A stretch of DNA of 64,000 nt, from contig JBBSBI010000008.1 in NCBI GenBank assembly GCA_038251425.1, positions 8,422-72,421 on the forward strand, given 5' to 3'. Every line of letters starts with the position of its first letter. The stretch's first letter is position 1. This stretch comes from JBBRRP01 sp038251425. Its GTDB lineage: Bacteria; Myxococcota_A; Polyangia; Polyangiales; Polyangiaceae. Below are positions 24,781 to 33,161 of the stretch, piece after piece. A program made the translations under genes and the position numbers. The notes under the pieces are model-generated. The model was not told the DNA's origin. It ran no database searches and was given only the letters and a program-made list of their open reading frames with translations.

Positions 24781-26556
24781 ATGGGTTCAGAAGCGAAACG
24801 CGCTCCCTCGCACACCCGTGAGCGAATCCCGCCGCACTTGCGGCAGTACGTCGTCCACCAAGATTTGACCGAGTACAACGAGATTGATCAAGCGGTGTGG
24901 CGCTTCGTGCTCTTGCAGCTTCACACCCGGCTCCAAGCAACCGCGCACAGTGCCTACGTCGAAGGCCTTGCTGCCGCAGGGATCGGCGTGGAACGCATTC
25001 CAAGCATCGACGCGATGGACGCACTGCTCGCTCAATCCGGTTGGGGTGCCGTGTGCGTGGACGGCTTCATTCCGCCACTCGCCTTTCAAGAGTTTCAGGC
25101 CCTTGGGATTTTACCCATCTCTGCGAACATGCGCAGCCTCGATCACCTAGTATACACGCCTGCGCCGGACATCATTCACGAAGCAGCAGGGCACGCGCCG
25201 ATCCTGTCGGATCTCGTGTATGCAGATTACCTGCGGAAAATTGGTCGGGCGGGAGCTTTGGCGTTTTCCTCGCGTGAGGATGCGCGCTTGTATCGAACTG
25301 TCTTCACGCTGAGCGAGCTGAAAGAAGAACCGAATGCGACGCAGGCGCAGCTCGTTGCCGCTGAAAGCGCCGTACGGGAAGCGCAGGCCCAAGTGTTGGC
25401 GTCGAGTGAGGCCGCGCGCCTCTCCCGGCTCTATTGGTGGACGGCCGAATATGGCCTGATCGGTCGTTGCGATGATTATCGGCTGTATGGCGCGGGCTTG
25501 CTGTCTTCGCTCGCAGAAAGCCATTTCTGTCACGATGCCAGCGTCAAAAAGTTTCCGCTTTCTCCCGTGTGTCTGGACGTCCCCTTCGACATCACGAAGC
25601 CGCAACCGCAGTTGTTCGTCGCTCGCGACTTTGAGCAGTTGCATGAGGTGTTGCAGGATGCCGAGGCGTCGCTTGCTCACGCGCTCGGCGGCTCACGCGC
25701 TCTCACGGTGGCGCGAGCTTCCGGTGAGCTGGCCACGCTGGAGTTCGAGCACGGGCCTGAGCTTATTGGTCAAGTGGTCGATTTTGGCGGAAGTGAGCAA
25801 GTCGAGTGGGTGGCCGTTGCGGGGCCTTTGGCATGGGTTACTCTGGGTCAGATCGAGGCGCGCTCTCCAGCACTTGAAGACGCGATGCTGGTTCCCATTG
25901 GGAAGCTTCGAGGCACAAGCTCGGAGTTCCTCAGCGAAGGGGAGTTTTGCAGGATTTTCTCGGCAATCGGTGGCGAGGTAGAGCTTGAATGGGATTCCGG
26001 GTTTCGGTGTCGCGGGATTCTTGAGCGGACCTGGTTGAATGCGGAAGGCTTCGTTTTTGGTGTGACGCTCGGGAATTTCTTGCTCACACATGCGGGCTCT
26101 CCGGAGCACACACGATCCGGCGATCACTTGGAGCTTGGACTGGTTTCTACCTTCCGAACGCTACGCCGTGGAGCCTCCTGCTCAGATTTCTATCCGCCAA
26201 CCCAGTTTTCAGAAAGACGGATCCCGAAGCGGCGAATCTTCAATCAGACTCAACAGTCGCTGCTCGGCTTGTATGAACGAGCCGTTCTTGTGTTTCGCTC
26301 AGAGCTTGGTAGCCGGGCCGCGCAGGAATTTGAAACACTGTATCGCCGTTTGCAGCAGGAATTTCCTGCCGAATGGTTGCTACGTTGGAACTTGTTGGAG
26401 TGCCTCTTGAAGCTCGATTTCTCGGGGCCCCTGCGTGGCGAGCTACTTTCTGACCTTGAAGATCTTGAGATCCGGTATCAGCACCGGCAGCCCGTCGCAT
26501 CGGGTTTGAGGTATCTGGAGGGCTTGGTCCGCAGCGGCTCAACGAAGCGGGATTGA
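24781..26556 (+). CDS. Biopterin-dependent aromatic amino acid hydroxylase, long form
   Basis: 591 residues. The catalytic domain is within about 20-300: FIPPLAFQEFQALGILPIS, then PAPDIIHEAAGHAPILSD with iron ligands His133 and His138, and WWTAEYGLIG with Glu223. It should hydroxylate phenylalanine (or tyrosine/tryptophan) with tetrahydropterin and O2. Residues 300-591 form a long tail, of which the last 100 (QTQQSLLGLYERAVLVF, EWLLRWNLLECLLKLDF) are helical and the middle strand-rich. Bacteroidota have long hydroxylases of this size, while proteobacterial PhhA has about 270 residues. The neighbours are an SDR enzyme and manC. Confidence 0.85.
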   Translation: MGSEAKRAPSHTRERIPPHLRQYVVHQDLTEYNEIDQAVWRFVLLQLHTRLQATAHSAYVEGLAAAGIGVERIPSIDAMDALLAQSGWGAVCVDGFIPPLAFQEFQALGILPISANMRSLDHLVYTPAPDIIHEAAGHAPILSDLVYADYLRKIGRAGALAFSSREDARLYRTVFTLSELKEEPNATQAQLVAAESAVREAQAQVLASSEAARLSRLYWWTAEYGLIGRCDDYRLYGAGLLSSLAESHFCHDASVKKFPLSPVCLDVPFDITKPQPQLFVARDFEQLHEVLQDAEASLAHALGGSRALTVARASGELATLEFEHGPELIGQVVDFGGSEQVEWVAVAGPLAWVTLGQIEARSPALEDAMLVPIGKLRGTSSEFLSEGEFCRIFSAIGGEVELEWDSGFRCRGILERTWLNAEGFVFGVTLGNFLLTHAGSPEHTRSGDHLELGLVSTFRTLRRGASCSDFYPPTQFSERRIPKRRIFNQTQQSLLGLYERAVLVFRSELGSRAAQEFETLYRRLQQEFPAEWLLRWNLLECLLKLDFSGPLRGELLSDLEDLEIRYQHRQPVASGLRYLEGLVRSGSTKRD

Positions 26557-26587
26557 CAGGCACGGACGCGCATGGTCGCTTCGCTCA

Positions 26588-27673
26588 ATGACTCGTCCCG
26601 TGTATGCAGTGATCCTGGCAGGTGGCAGTGGCACGCGGTTTTGGCCCGCTTCCCGACGCTCGCGCCCCAAGCAACTTCTAGCGATTGATCCGAGCACGGA
26701 GAGCACGCTGATTGCCGCAACGGTTGAACGCCTCGCGAGCTTTTGCCCACCCGAACGCGTGATCATTGCGACCGGTGAGGCTCTTTTGCCGGCGACGCGC
26801 GCCATCCTTCACCACTTGCCCGAGTCCTCCTTCCTCGGTGAGCCAGAGGCTAGAAATACCGCTGCCTGTATCGGTTGGGCAACGAGTGTGATTCGGCGTC
26901 GTGATCCGGAAGCCCTAGTGATGGTGGTGCCAAGCGACCAGGCTATCGCCGGAAGTGAACTGTACGAGCGAGCTATCCAGCGCGCGTTGGCTTCCGCCAA
27001 TGAGGGTGTGGTAACAACCATCGGCCTTCGGCCGCGTCGCGGTGAGACAGGCTACGGTTACATTGAGGTCGGGAAGGCCCTCGGGGACGAAACGTTCGAA
27101 GTTTCGGAATTCAAGGAAAAGCCCGACCAAGCCACGGCGGATAGCTACGCAATGAGCGGCAAACACCTCTGGAATTCAGGGATGTTCTTCTTCTTGGCCA
27201 ACACGATGCTCACTGCGATCGACCAACACCTGCCCGCGCTGGGCGAGGGCTTGCGCCGCATCGAAAACGCTGACGTCGGGCTGGAATATCAGACGACACG
27301 TGATGTGTTTCCAGGCTTGCCGTCGGTGAGTATCGATCACTCGGTGATTGAGAAGCTGTCGCCTCTGCACGTGGTGGTGGGTGATTTTGAGTGGAGCGAT
27401 CTTGGCAGTTGGCACACGGCCTGGGAGCTTGCGCCCAAAGATGAAGCTGGTAACGCGGCTCGGGGCGAAACGTTATTCGTGGAGGCCGAAGGCAACCTCG
27501 TCTTCGATCTTCGTTCGAACCCAGGTGACACGTTGACGGCGGTCTTAGGAGTCGATGGGTTGTGCGTGGTCCAAACTGACGACGCACTCCTGATCATGAA
27601 GCGAGAGCGAGCGCAGGATGTGCGCAAAATCGTGGATGAGCTGAAAAACCGTGGCCAGCATCATCGGTTTTGA
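26588..27673 (+). CDS. manC: Mannose-1-phosphate guanylyltransferase
   Basis: 361 residues making GDP-mannose from mannose-1-phosphate and GTP. The nucleotidyltransferase signature is VILAGGSGTRFWPASRRSRPKQ at the start (pyrophosphate loop), then FLGEPEARNTAACIG, VMVVPSDQAI, RPRRGETGYGYIE, FKEKPDQ, LWNSGMFFF and VVGDFEWSDLGSWHT. The C-terminal part is about 90 residues (VVQTDDALLIMKRERAQDVRKIV) without the phosphomannose isomerase domain that bifunctional ManC/AlgA has. It should feed polysaccharide or O-antigen synthesis. It lies 31 bases after the hydroxylase gene, with the kinase gene 74 bases beyond. Confidence 0.94.
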   Translation: MTRPVYAVILAGGSGTRFWPASRRSRPKQLLAIDPSTESTLIAATVERLASFCPPERVIIATGEALLPATRAILHHLPESSFLGEPEARNTAACIGWATSVIRRRDPEALVMVVPSDQAIAGSELYERAIQRALASANEGVVTTIGLRPRRGETGYGYIEVGKALGDETFEVSEFKEKPDQATADSYAMSGKHLWNSGMFFFLANTMLTAIDQHLPALGEGLRRIENADVGLEYQTTRDVFPGLPSVSIDHSVIEKLSPLHVVVGDFEWSDLGSWHTAWELAPKDEAGNAARGETLFVEAEGNLVFDLRSNPGDTLTAVLGVDGLCVVQTDDALLIMKRERAQDVRKIVDELKNRGQHHRF

Positions 27674-27747
27674 GTGAAAAGTGCCGCTCCTGCCGTAGCT
27701 TTTGCCCGACTCGCGGGGATCAGGTTACGCTTTCTGGCTAGTTACCC

Positions 27748-29148
27748 ATGACCGAGCCCGCCCCCGATCAAATCGTCGCTAAGAAGTATCGACTCAGTCG
27801 GATCCTCGGACGTGGCGGCATGGGTTCGGTGTGGGAAGGCCTGCACACGAGCCTGGGGACTCGGGTCGCGGTCAAATTCATAGATAAGCAGTATGCGAAT
27901 AGCGAGGAGGCACGCACTCGCTTCGAGAATGAAGCGCGCGCGGCCGCGAGGCTCACGAGCAAGCACGTGGTGAGAGTCTACGATCACGGTGTGGCCGAGG
28001 ATGGCAGCCCCTACATCGTGATGGAGTTTCTAGAGGGGGAGCCCCTTGATCAGCGCTTAGAAAGGCTCGGTCGGCTTCCACCCGCGGAAACGGCAACGAT
28101 TTTGGCTCAAGTATGTCGCGGTCTCACCAACGCGCATCAAGCAGGTATCGTGCACCGCGATCTCAAGCCGGAGAACATCTTCCTTGTGTGGGATGCGGAA
28201 GATCAGGCAGACGTGGCAAAAGTTGTCGACTTCGGGATCGCCAAGTTTGAAGAATCTTCGGGCGTCACGTCAGCCACGCGCACTGGGTTAGTGTTGGGCA
28301 CTCCCTACTACATGAGTCCAGAGCAAGCGCGTGGTTTCAAAAATCTGGATCTGCGCTCTGACCTTTGGTCGATCGGTGTCATTGCTTACCGCTGCATTGT
28401 CGGAGTTCTCCCGTTCAACGGTGAAGCGATGGGAGATTTGCTCGTCAAGATCTGTGTCGATCCGTTGCCAGTGCCCTCAAAAATGGCCGGGAATGTGCCT
28501 GTTTCTTTCGATGATTGGTTCGTGCGAGCACTCACCCGCGAGCCTGAAGACCGCTTCAGTAGCGCTGCCGCCCTGGCCGAAGCATTACTAGCCGCGTGCG
28601 GCGTCACGCAGCCCATGGGTGCCAGCGGGGTAAAGCTTTCTGGTGTTTCTTCCGCTGTCACCAACCCAGACGCGTCGCGCCTGACAGCCGCTCCTTTCCA
28701 AGAGCGAGATCCACGGGCAAGCACCGGAGCGCCCTTCACACAGACCAGAGGACGTTCGTTGCGGCCGGCGCGCTTGGGTAAGAGTGCCTTGATTGCCGGT
28801 CTGATAGCGGGGGTTTTCCTAACGATTGGGATCCTGGCCCTGGTGACAGCGGTGAACAAAGGTGGCGTCGAGAGCGGAGCCTCAAGTTCGCAAGCGAGTC
28901 CCGCCCCCGAACAGACCAAGTCGAATGGCACCGCTGGCTCTTTGCCAGCCCCGGTTTCAACAGCGGAGTCTCAGCCCAAGGTTGATGTCGCGGAACCAAA
29001 GCCAAGTTCAGCATCGAAGCCGGCTGCGGCCAGTAGCGCAGTTTCAAAGCCTAGAGAGCGCGCGAACACCACTCGCCCGGGAGCGAAACCGGCGAGTGTG
29101 CATAAGCCTGCGTCTACAAAGTCGCCCGAAGAACTGCTCGGCTACTAG
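27748..29148 (+). CDS. Hanks-type Ser/Thr protein kinase, single-pass membrane
   Basis: 466 residues. Kinase motifs: LGRGGMGSVWEG at about 20-31, VAVKF with the ATP-binding Lys near 43, HRDLKPEN with catalytic Asp138, DFG at 161-163 and SPEQARG at about 193. The domain ends near 290. A linker rich in Ser/Thr leads to one membrane segment (SALIAGLIAGVFLTIGILAL, about 345-365), and a periplasmic tail of Pro/Ala/Ser/Lys, without PASTA or other ligand domain. Active kinase of the type abundant in myxobacteria. Repeat copy C follows the stop by 102 bases. Confidence 0.94.
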   Translation: MTEPAPDQIVAKKYRLSRILGRGGMGSVWEGLHTSLGTRVAVKFIDKQYANSEEARTRFENEARAAARLTSKHVVRVYDHGVAEDGSPYIVMEFLEGEPLDQRLERLGRLPPAETATILAQVCRGLTNAHQAGIVHRDLKPENIFLVWDAEDQADVAKVVDFGIAKFEESSGVTSATRTGLVLGTPYYMSPEQARGFKNLDLRSDLWSIGVIAYRCIVGVLPFNGEAMGDLLVKICVDPLPVPSKMAGNVPVSFDDWFVRALTREPEDRFSSAAALAEALLAACGVTQPMGASGVKLSGVSSAVTNPDASRLTAAPFQERDPRASTGAPFTQTRGRSLRPARLGKSALIAGLIAGVFLTIGILALVTAVNKGGVESGASSSQASPAPEQTKSNGTAGSLPAPVSTAESQPKVDVAEPKPSSASKPAAASSAVSKPRERANTTRPGAKPASVHKPASTKSPEELLGY

Positions 29149-29221
29149 CCCAACCGTTTGGGTGACCAACTCAATCCTCCGTTTCTTGCCGGGGCGACGA
29201 CCCAAGTCTCACACGGTTGGG
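29149..29221. repeat. Inverted repeat between kinase gene and repeat copy C
   Basis: CCCAACCGT at 29149-29157, directly after the kinase stop, is repeated inverted as ACGGTTGGG at 29213-29221. A second inner match gives the small hairpin CCCAA-CCGT-TTGGG. The 55-base spacing is long for a terminator, so the pair could be the ends of a small element, or an alternative long-range stem. Confidence 0.5.
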
Positions 29222-29250
29222 GGCCGCGAGGCGGGAGCGCCAGGCGAGCG

Positions 29251-29334
29251 CCCTTTTTGTTCCTTGGAAGATAGTAAGCATGCTTACTATCTGGTGTTCG
29301 ACTCTGTGATGGAGGTCACGGACAAGTTTGGGAG
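29251..29334 (+). repeat. Dispersed palindrome-bearing repeat, copy C
   Basis: 84-bp core with the palindrome at 29269-29292, in the same orientation as copy A, and identical in length. The 29-bp box of copies A and B is absent. Homology with A continues past the core: after a roughly 28-base difference, GGATGCTGAACCTCT (29369 on) matches GGATGCTCAACCTCT in A. The frame (CSLEDSKHAYYLVFD, then VTDKFGRIV) is open and stops at TGA 29342-29344. Confidence 0.72.
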
Positions 29335-29454
29335 GATCGTGTGAGCCGAAAGACGGGTCTGTCGTTTGGGGATGCTGAACCTCTGTGCGTGTGAGGCGCC
29401 GGATCTCAGTTGCGCGCTTGCCGTATCGCCGCAGCCCATGCCATCGTCGCGGCC

Positions 29455-31866
29455 ATGCCCGTCAGTACCGAGAGCGAGTTCACACCCAGCACGGCACGCC
29501 TACTTTATCCGGCCCCATCCACGTTTGCCGCCCAGTGGATCACCGAAAGCACTGCGCGGCACGAATACGGAGTGTTCCTATTTCGCTGCCCATTCCAATT
29601 GGCGGAGCCTCCGAAGCGTTTTGTGATCCGCGTGAGCGCTGACAATCGGTACCAACTCTTCGTGAATGGGAAGCGCATTGCGCGGGGTCCGGCTCGTGGC
29701 AGCATCGAGCACTGGCGCTACGAAACGTTGGATATTTCCGAGTATCTGCGGGGCGGCGAAAATCTACTGGCCGCAGTGGTCTGGAATCACGGGGCAGAGG
29801 CACCGTTGGCCCAAATGAGCCTTCGCACGGGTCTGCTTGTCGATGGCGAGACGGAGTTGGAACGCGCGTTGGTTAACACAGGTCGGGCCTGTTGGCGCTG
29901 TTTCCGAGACACCGCATATACCTCCGTTGAGCTCCCCACCATGCTTCAGCGAAAGTTCATGGCCGTTGGCAAGGGTGAACGGCTCGACGCGAGTCTCCAC
30001 CCTTGGGATTGGCAGGCACAAAATTTCAGCGACGCCGACTGGGTGGATGCCGTCACCATCTTTCCGGCAACCAGTCATGCTGACCCCACCGCAGATAATC
30101 TGTGGATGCTAGAGCCGCGCAGTATCCCACTGATGGAGGAAACCGTTGAACGCCTGCAACGCATCCGCCAAGCACAGGGTCTCGATACTCCAGCCCGATT
30201 CCCGAAAGAAAAGGAGAGGCTTCAGATCCCAGCGAATTCAAACGTGGCGTTCTTGCTCGATCAAACCTACCTGACCACCGCGTACCCACGTCTGGTCGTG
30301 TCGGGTGGAACAGGCGCCTTGATTCGGCTTGAATATGCCGAAAATCTCTGGGGTGAGCCGGAGCTCAAGACGAAAGGTCCGCGCGACGAAATCGAGGGCA
30401 TGCATCTGGTTGGCATCTTAGACGAGTTCGCCCCCGACGGGGGGGCGCACCGAGTGTTTGAGCCGTTGTGGTGGCGTACTTATCGGTACGTGCGCGTGAC
30501 CATTGAGACCCAGAAGGAGGCGGTAACTATCGAAGATATTTTTGGTCTCACCACGAGCTACCCTCTGGTGCGCCGCGCTGAGTTCAACTCGGAGGAGCCG
30601 GAGCTGCTGCGAATGCTGGATGTGGGTTGGCGAACCGCGCGCCTATGCGCCCACGAAACCTACGTCGATTGTCCCTACTACGAGCAGCTCCAGTATTCAG
30701 GTGATACTCGGGTTCAAGCGATGGTGTCGCTCTATATGTCGGGTGATGACCGCCTGGTTCGGAACGCGATCTTGCAGTTCGACGAATCACGTTCTGGCGA
30801 TGGGCTCACCACGAGCCGCTACCCCACCTCTTCGAGGCAGTATATTCCCCAGTTTTCACTGCTTTGGATCGGGATGATTCACGATCACCTTCGCTATCAG
30901 GATGATCGGGAGTTTGTGCGGCGTTTCTTGCCCGGTGTCCGTCAGGTGTTGGCTGTTTTTGAGGATCTGATGTTACCTAGTGCTTGCCTTGGAAAAATCC
31001 CGTATTGGGCGTACTTCGATTGGGTGAACGAATGGAGCGGCGGTGTGCCCCCCGGCTGGAGTTCGCGCCCCAACTGGAGCTCCAAGCCGGGCCCTGGTGT
31101 GCCACTCAGTGACGCTCGGGGAGCCTCCGCGCTCTTTGATTTTTTGTTGGCGCTGGCCAGCGATTGGGCCTCCGACATTGAACGTGAAGTCGGCAGTCCG
31201 GAGTTCGCTGCACGCTACGCGAAGATTGCCAGCGTGATTCGGTCGCAGGCTAAAGATCGCTATTTCAGCCGCGAACGTCAATTGTTTGCCGATTCTGCCG
31301 CCCTCGAGAATTTTTCCCAGCACGCCAATACCCTGGCTGTCCTCGCGGGGATTGTAAAAGGCGAAGAAGGGCGGAGCTTAATGGAGCGAGTCTTGGAGGA
31401 TGGCAGCCTGGCCAAGGCCTCGATTCATTGGCTCTACTACGTGCATTTAGCATTGCGTGAAGTGGGCTTGGGCGATCGCTACTTGGAACAGCTCGCTCCT
31501 TGGCGTCGGATGCTCGGTCGAGGTCTCACCACTTGGGAAGAAGTGGAAGAGCCGTCGCGCTCGGAATGTCATGCGTGGGGTTCAAGTCCGAACGTCGAGT
31601 TGTTTAGAATTGTGTTGGGTATTGATTCAGCGTCGCCCGGTTGGAAACGGGTGCGTATTGCGCCAGCTTTGGGCAAGCTGCTGAAGGCCAGCGGACGCGT
31701 GCCGCACCCACGAGGGGAAATCGGCTTAAAGCTGACGCGTGAGGGCTCGGCGCTTCTCGCGGATGTCGATCTGCCACCGGAGGTGAGTGGTGAGCTCATC
31801 TGGGCCGGAAAGGTCGTGCAGCTCGTGTCAGGCCTCAGCCAACATCGGATGGATGGCGCTGAGTAA
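29455..31866 (+). CDS. Alpha-L-rhamnosidase-like (GH78) glycoside hydrolase
   Basis: About 803 residues, without a clear signal peptide, so probably cytoplasmic or exported by another way. The N-terminal half has beta-sandwich domains (FVIRVSADNRYQLFVNGKRIARGPARG, SEYLRGGENLLAAVVWNHG), the GH78 accessory type. The (alpha/alpha)6 domain includes YVDCPYYEQLQYSGDTRVQAM, the family's DCP...GDTR stretch, followed by HAWGSSPNVELFRIVLG near the end. The Trp/Glu set (EWSGGVPPGW; EVEEPSRSECHAWG) lines the site. It should cleave alpha-L-rhamnosides, possibly a relative with other specificity. ATG 29455 is chosen over TTG 29410. Confidence 0.82.
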   Translation: MPVSTESEFTPSTARLLYPAPSTFAAQWITESTARHEYGVFLFRCPFQLAEPPKRFVIRVSADNRYQLFVNGKRIARGPARGSIEHWRYETLDISEYLRGGENLLAAVVWNHGAEAPLAQMSLRTGLLVDGETELERALVNTGRACWRCFRDTAYTSVELPTMLQRKFMAVGKGERLDASLHPWDWQAQNFSDADWVDAVTIFPATSHADPTADNLWMLEPRSIPLMEETVERLQRIRQAQGLDTPARFPKEKERLQIPANSNVAFLLDQTYLTTAYPRLVVSGGTGALIRLEYAENLWGEPELKTKGPRDEIEGMHLVGILDEFAPDGGAHRVFEPLWWRTYRYVRVTIETQKEAVTIEDIFGLTTSYPLVRRAEFNSEEPELLRMLDVGWRTARLCAHETYVDCPYYEQLQYSGDTRVQAMVSLYMSGDDRLVRNAILQFDESRSGDGLTTSRYPTSSRQYIPQFSLLWIGMIHDHLRYQDDREFVRRFLPGVRQVLAVFEDLMLPSACLGKIPYWAYFDWVNEWSGGVPPGWSSRPNWSSKPGPGVPLSDARGASALFDFLLALASDWASDIEREVGSPEFAARYAKIASVIRSQAKDRYFSRERQLFADSAALENFSQHANTLAVLAGIVKGEEGRSLMERVLEDGSLAKASIHWLYYVHLALREVGLGDRYLEQLAPWRRMLGRGLTTWEEVEEPSRSECHAWGSSPNVELFRIVLGIDSASPGWKRVRIAPALGKLLKASGRVPHPRGEIGLKLTREGSALLADVDLPPEVSGELIWAGKVVQLVSGLSQHRMDGAE

Positions 31867-32028
31867 GGTCGTGGAGAGGTGGGGTAAGCTCATGTGCGCG
31901 CAGCCAGGCTGAAGTCCCGATCTTGTTACCGGTTGGCTTCAGTAAGCAGCGTCTCGTCCGGATCCGTGTGGTGTCAGCGGTGCCACGGTTGTTCTGAGCG
32001 CGCTCTATCAGGTACATCTCTGACTCCT

Positions 32029-32991
32029 ATGTTGTTGATGCGCTTTACCACCGTCGCGATAGTAGCTTTCGTTCTGTGTTCAGTTTCCGCTTCTGCGTCG
32101 GCGGCGGGTTCCAAGTCCACTCAACTCACGGCTAAGGCCAGCAGCAAGAAGAGCCAGAAGCAGAAACAGAAGGATTCTGAGGCTGAGGAGGCGAAGCGAT
32201 CTGAAGAGGCCAAGCAAGCCGAGCAGGCCAAGCAAGCCGAGCAGGCCAAGCAAGCCGAGCAGGCCAAACAAGCCGAGCAAGCCAAGCAAGCTGAACTCGA
32301 AAAGTCAGACGCAGCGACACCCACCGAGGCGGCGGCACCAGCAGCAGCTTTGGCAGTGTCCCCTTGGACGGTGGCGCTGGCCGGGATGTATTACGCTGAC
32401 AAAGGGTCCTTCCACTCGAGAGGTCGCACGAGCATTCTCGTGACGGACACACGAGCTGACGTCGAAAACTTCAAAACGTTGGCCCTCTCATTGGAAGCAT
32501 TCCTACCGCACGCGGGCAAGCTTCGACTGGGAGGAGGGCTGCGTTACTTCTTCGACTACCGCTATCTCCCCGTGGAAACACAGAATAATAGGACGCCCAC
32601 GTCCGCGCTCTTAGGGCAATTGTTAGAAATCAATGCACGCGCAGATTACCTGCTGACATTGAGCGACAAGTTTGGGTTGCAGATGGGGCTGCAGGCTGGG
32701 CCCGCACTCTTGTTCCCGGATGGGCAGCTGCAGGCAGATATTGATGCCTACAAGAAACAGGGCGTCGGCGTTTGGGATTTGCCGCGGCTTGGGCTGCAGG
32801 CAGGCCCGCAGTTTGGCGGTACGTATCGAGTACTCAGTAATGTTGCGGTTCGTGCGGAGTTTGCTCTGAGCTGGCAGCGCCTCTTCTTGTTCTCAACTTC
32901 TGACAAGGTATCTGGCATCGAAGTCGAAGTATCCCGTAGCCTTGGAATCCGTCGTAGCTCGCTCAGTCTGGGCGTCGAACTTTCTCTCTAA
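32029..32991 (+). CDS. Outer-membrane-like protein with Lys/Gln/Ala/Glu repeat region
   Basis: About 320 residues. ATG 32029 or 32038 gives the signal peptide (FTTVAIVAFVLCSVSASASAA). Residues 30-90 are a charged helical stretch, rich in Lys, Glu and Ala, with the hexamer KQAEQA repeated five times. From about residue 110 the protein turns into beta-strand pattern typical of a barrel (VALAGMYYADKG, LRLGGGLRYFFDYRYLP, GLQMGLQAGPALLFP, LRLGLQAGPQFGG-like, SLSLGVELSL ending with Leu). The barrel C-terminus is hydrophobic (SLSLGVELSL). The helical part would lie in the periplasm. No function is recognised. Confidence 0.72.
   Translation: MLLMRFTTVAIVAFVLCSVSASASAAGSKSTQLTAKASSKKSQKQKQKDSEAEEAKRSEEAKQAEQAKQAEQAKQAEQAKQAEQAKQAELEKSDAATPTEAAAPAAALAVSPWTVALAGMYYADKGSFHSRGRTSILVTDTRADVENFKTLALSLEAFLPHAGKLRLGGGLRYFFDYRYLPVETQNNRTPTSALLGQLLEINARADYLLTLSDKFGLQMGLQAGPALLFPDGQLQADIDAYKKQGVGVWDLPRLGLQAGPQFGGTYRVLSNVAVRAEFALSWQRLFLFSTSDKVSGIEVEVSRSLGIRRSSLSLGVELSL
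32203..32292 (+). repeat. 18-bp tandem repeat, five units
   Basis: The unit GAGCAGGCCAAGCAAGCC is present five times with small changes (32203-32220, 32221-32238, 32239-32256, 32257-32274, 32275-32292). It encodes the Glu-Gln-Ala-Lys-Gln-Ala repeat of the barrel protein. Such repeats are prone to length change by slippage. Confidence 0.9.
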
Positions 32992-33161
32992 GTATCGTTG
33001 GGTTTGCGGCGTTGCACCGAAAGCAGTGTCCTCGTACCGCGTTTTCAAATCAGTTGTGGGTGTAGGGCGTAGATGTACGCGGATGCATGGGCGAATGGCG
33101 GCAGCGAGATAGCGTATCAATGGAGCTTGCCAGAAAAATGACGCCACGTTAGGCTCGCAAC

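Noticed and set aside
28862..29344. Plus-strand frame running from inside the kinase gene to repeat copy C
   Set aside because: Its first half is an out-of-frame shadow of the kinase; only the part inside the repeat is notable, and is listed there.
32080..32324. Leu/Gly- and Ala/Cys-rich frames antisense to the KQAEQA repeat
   Set aside because: Low-complexity by-products of the 18-bp tandem repeat.
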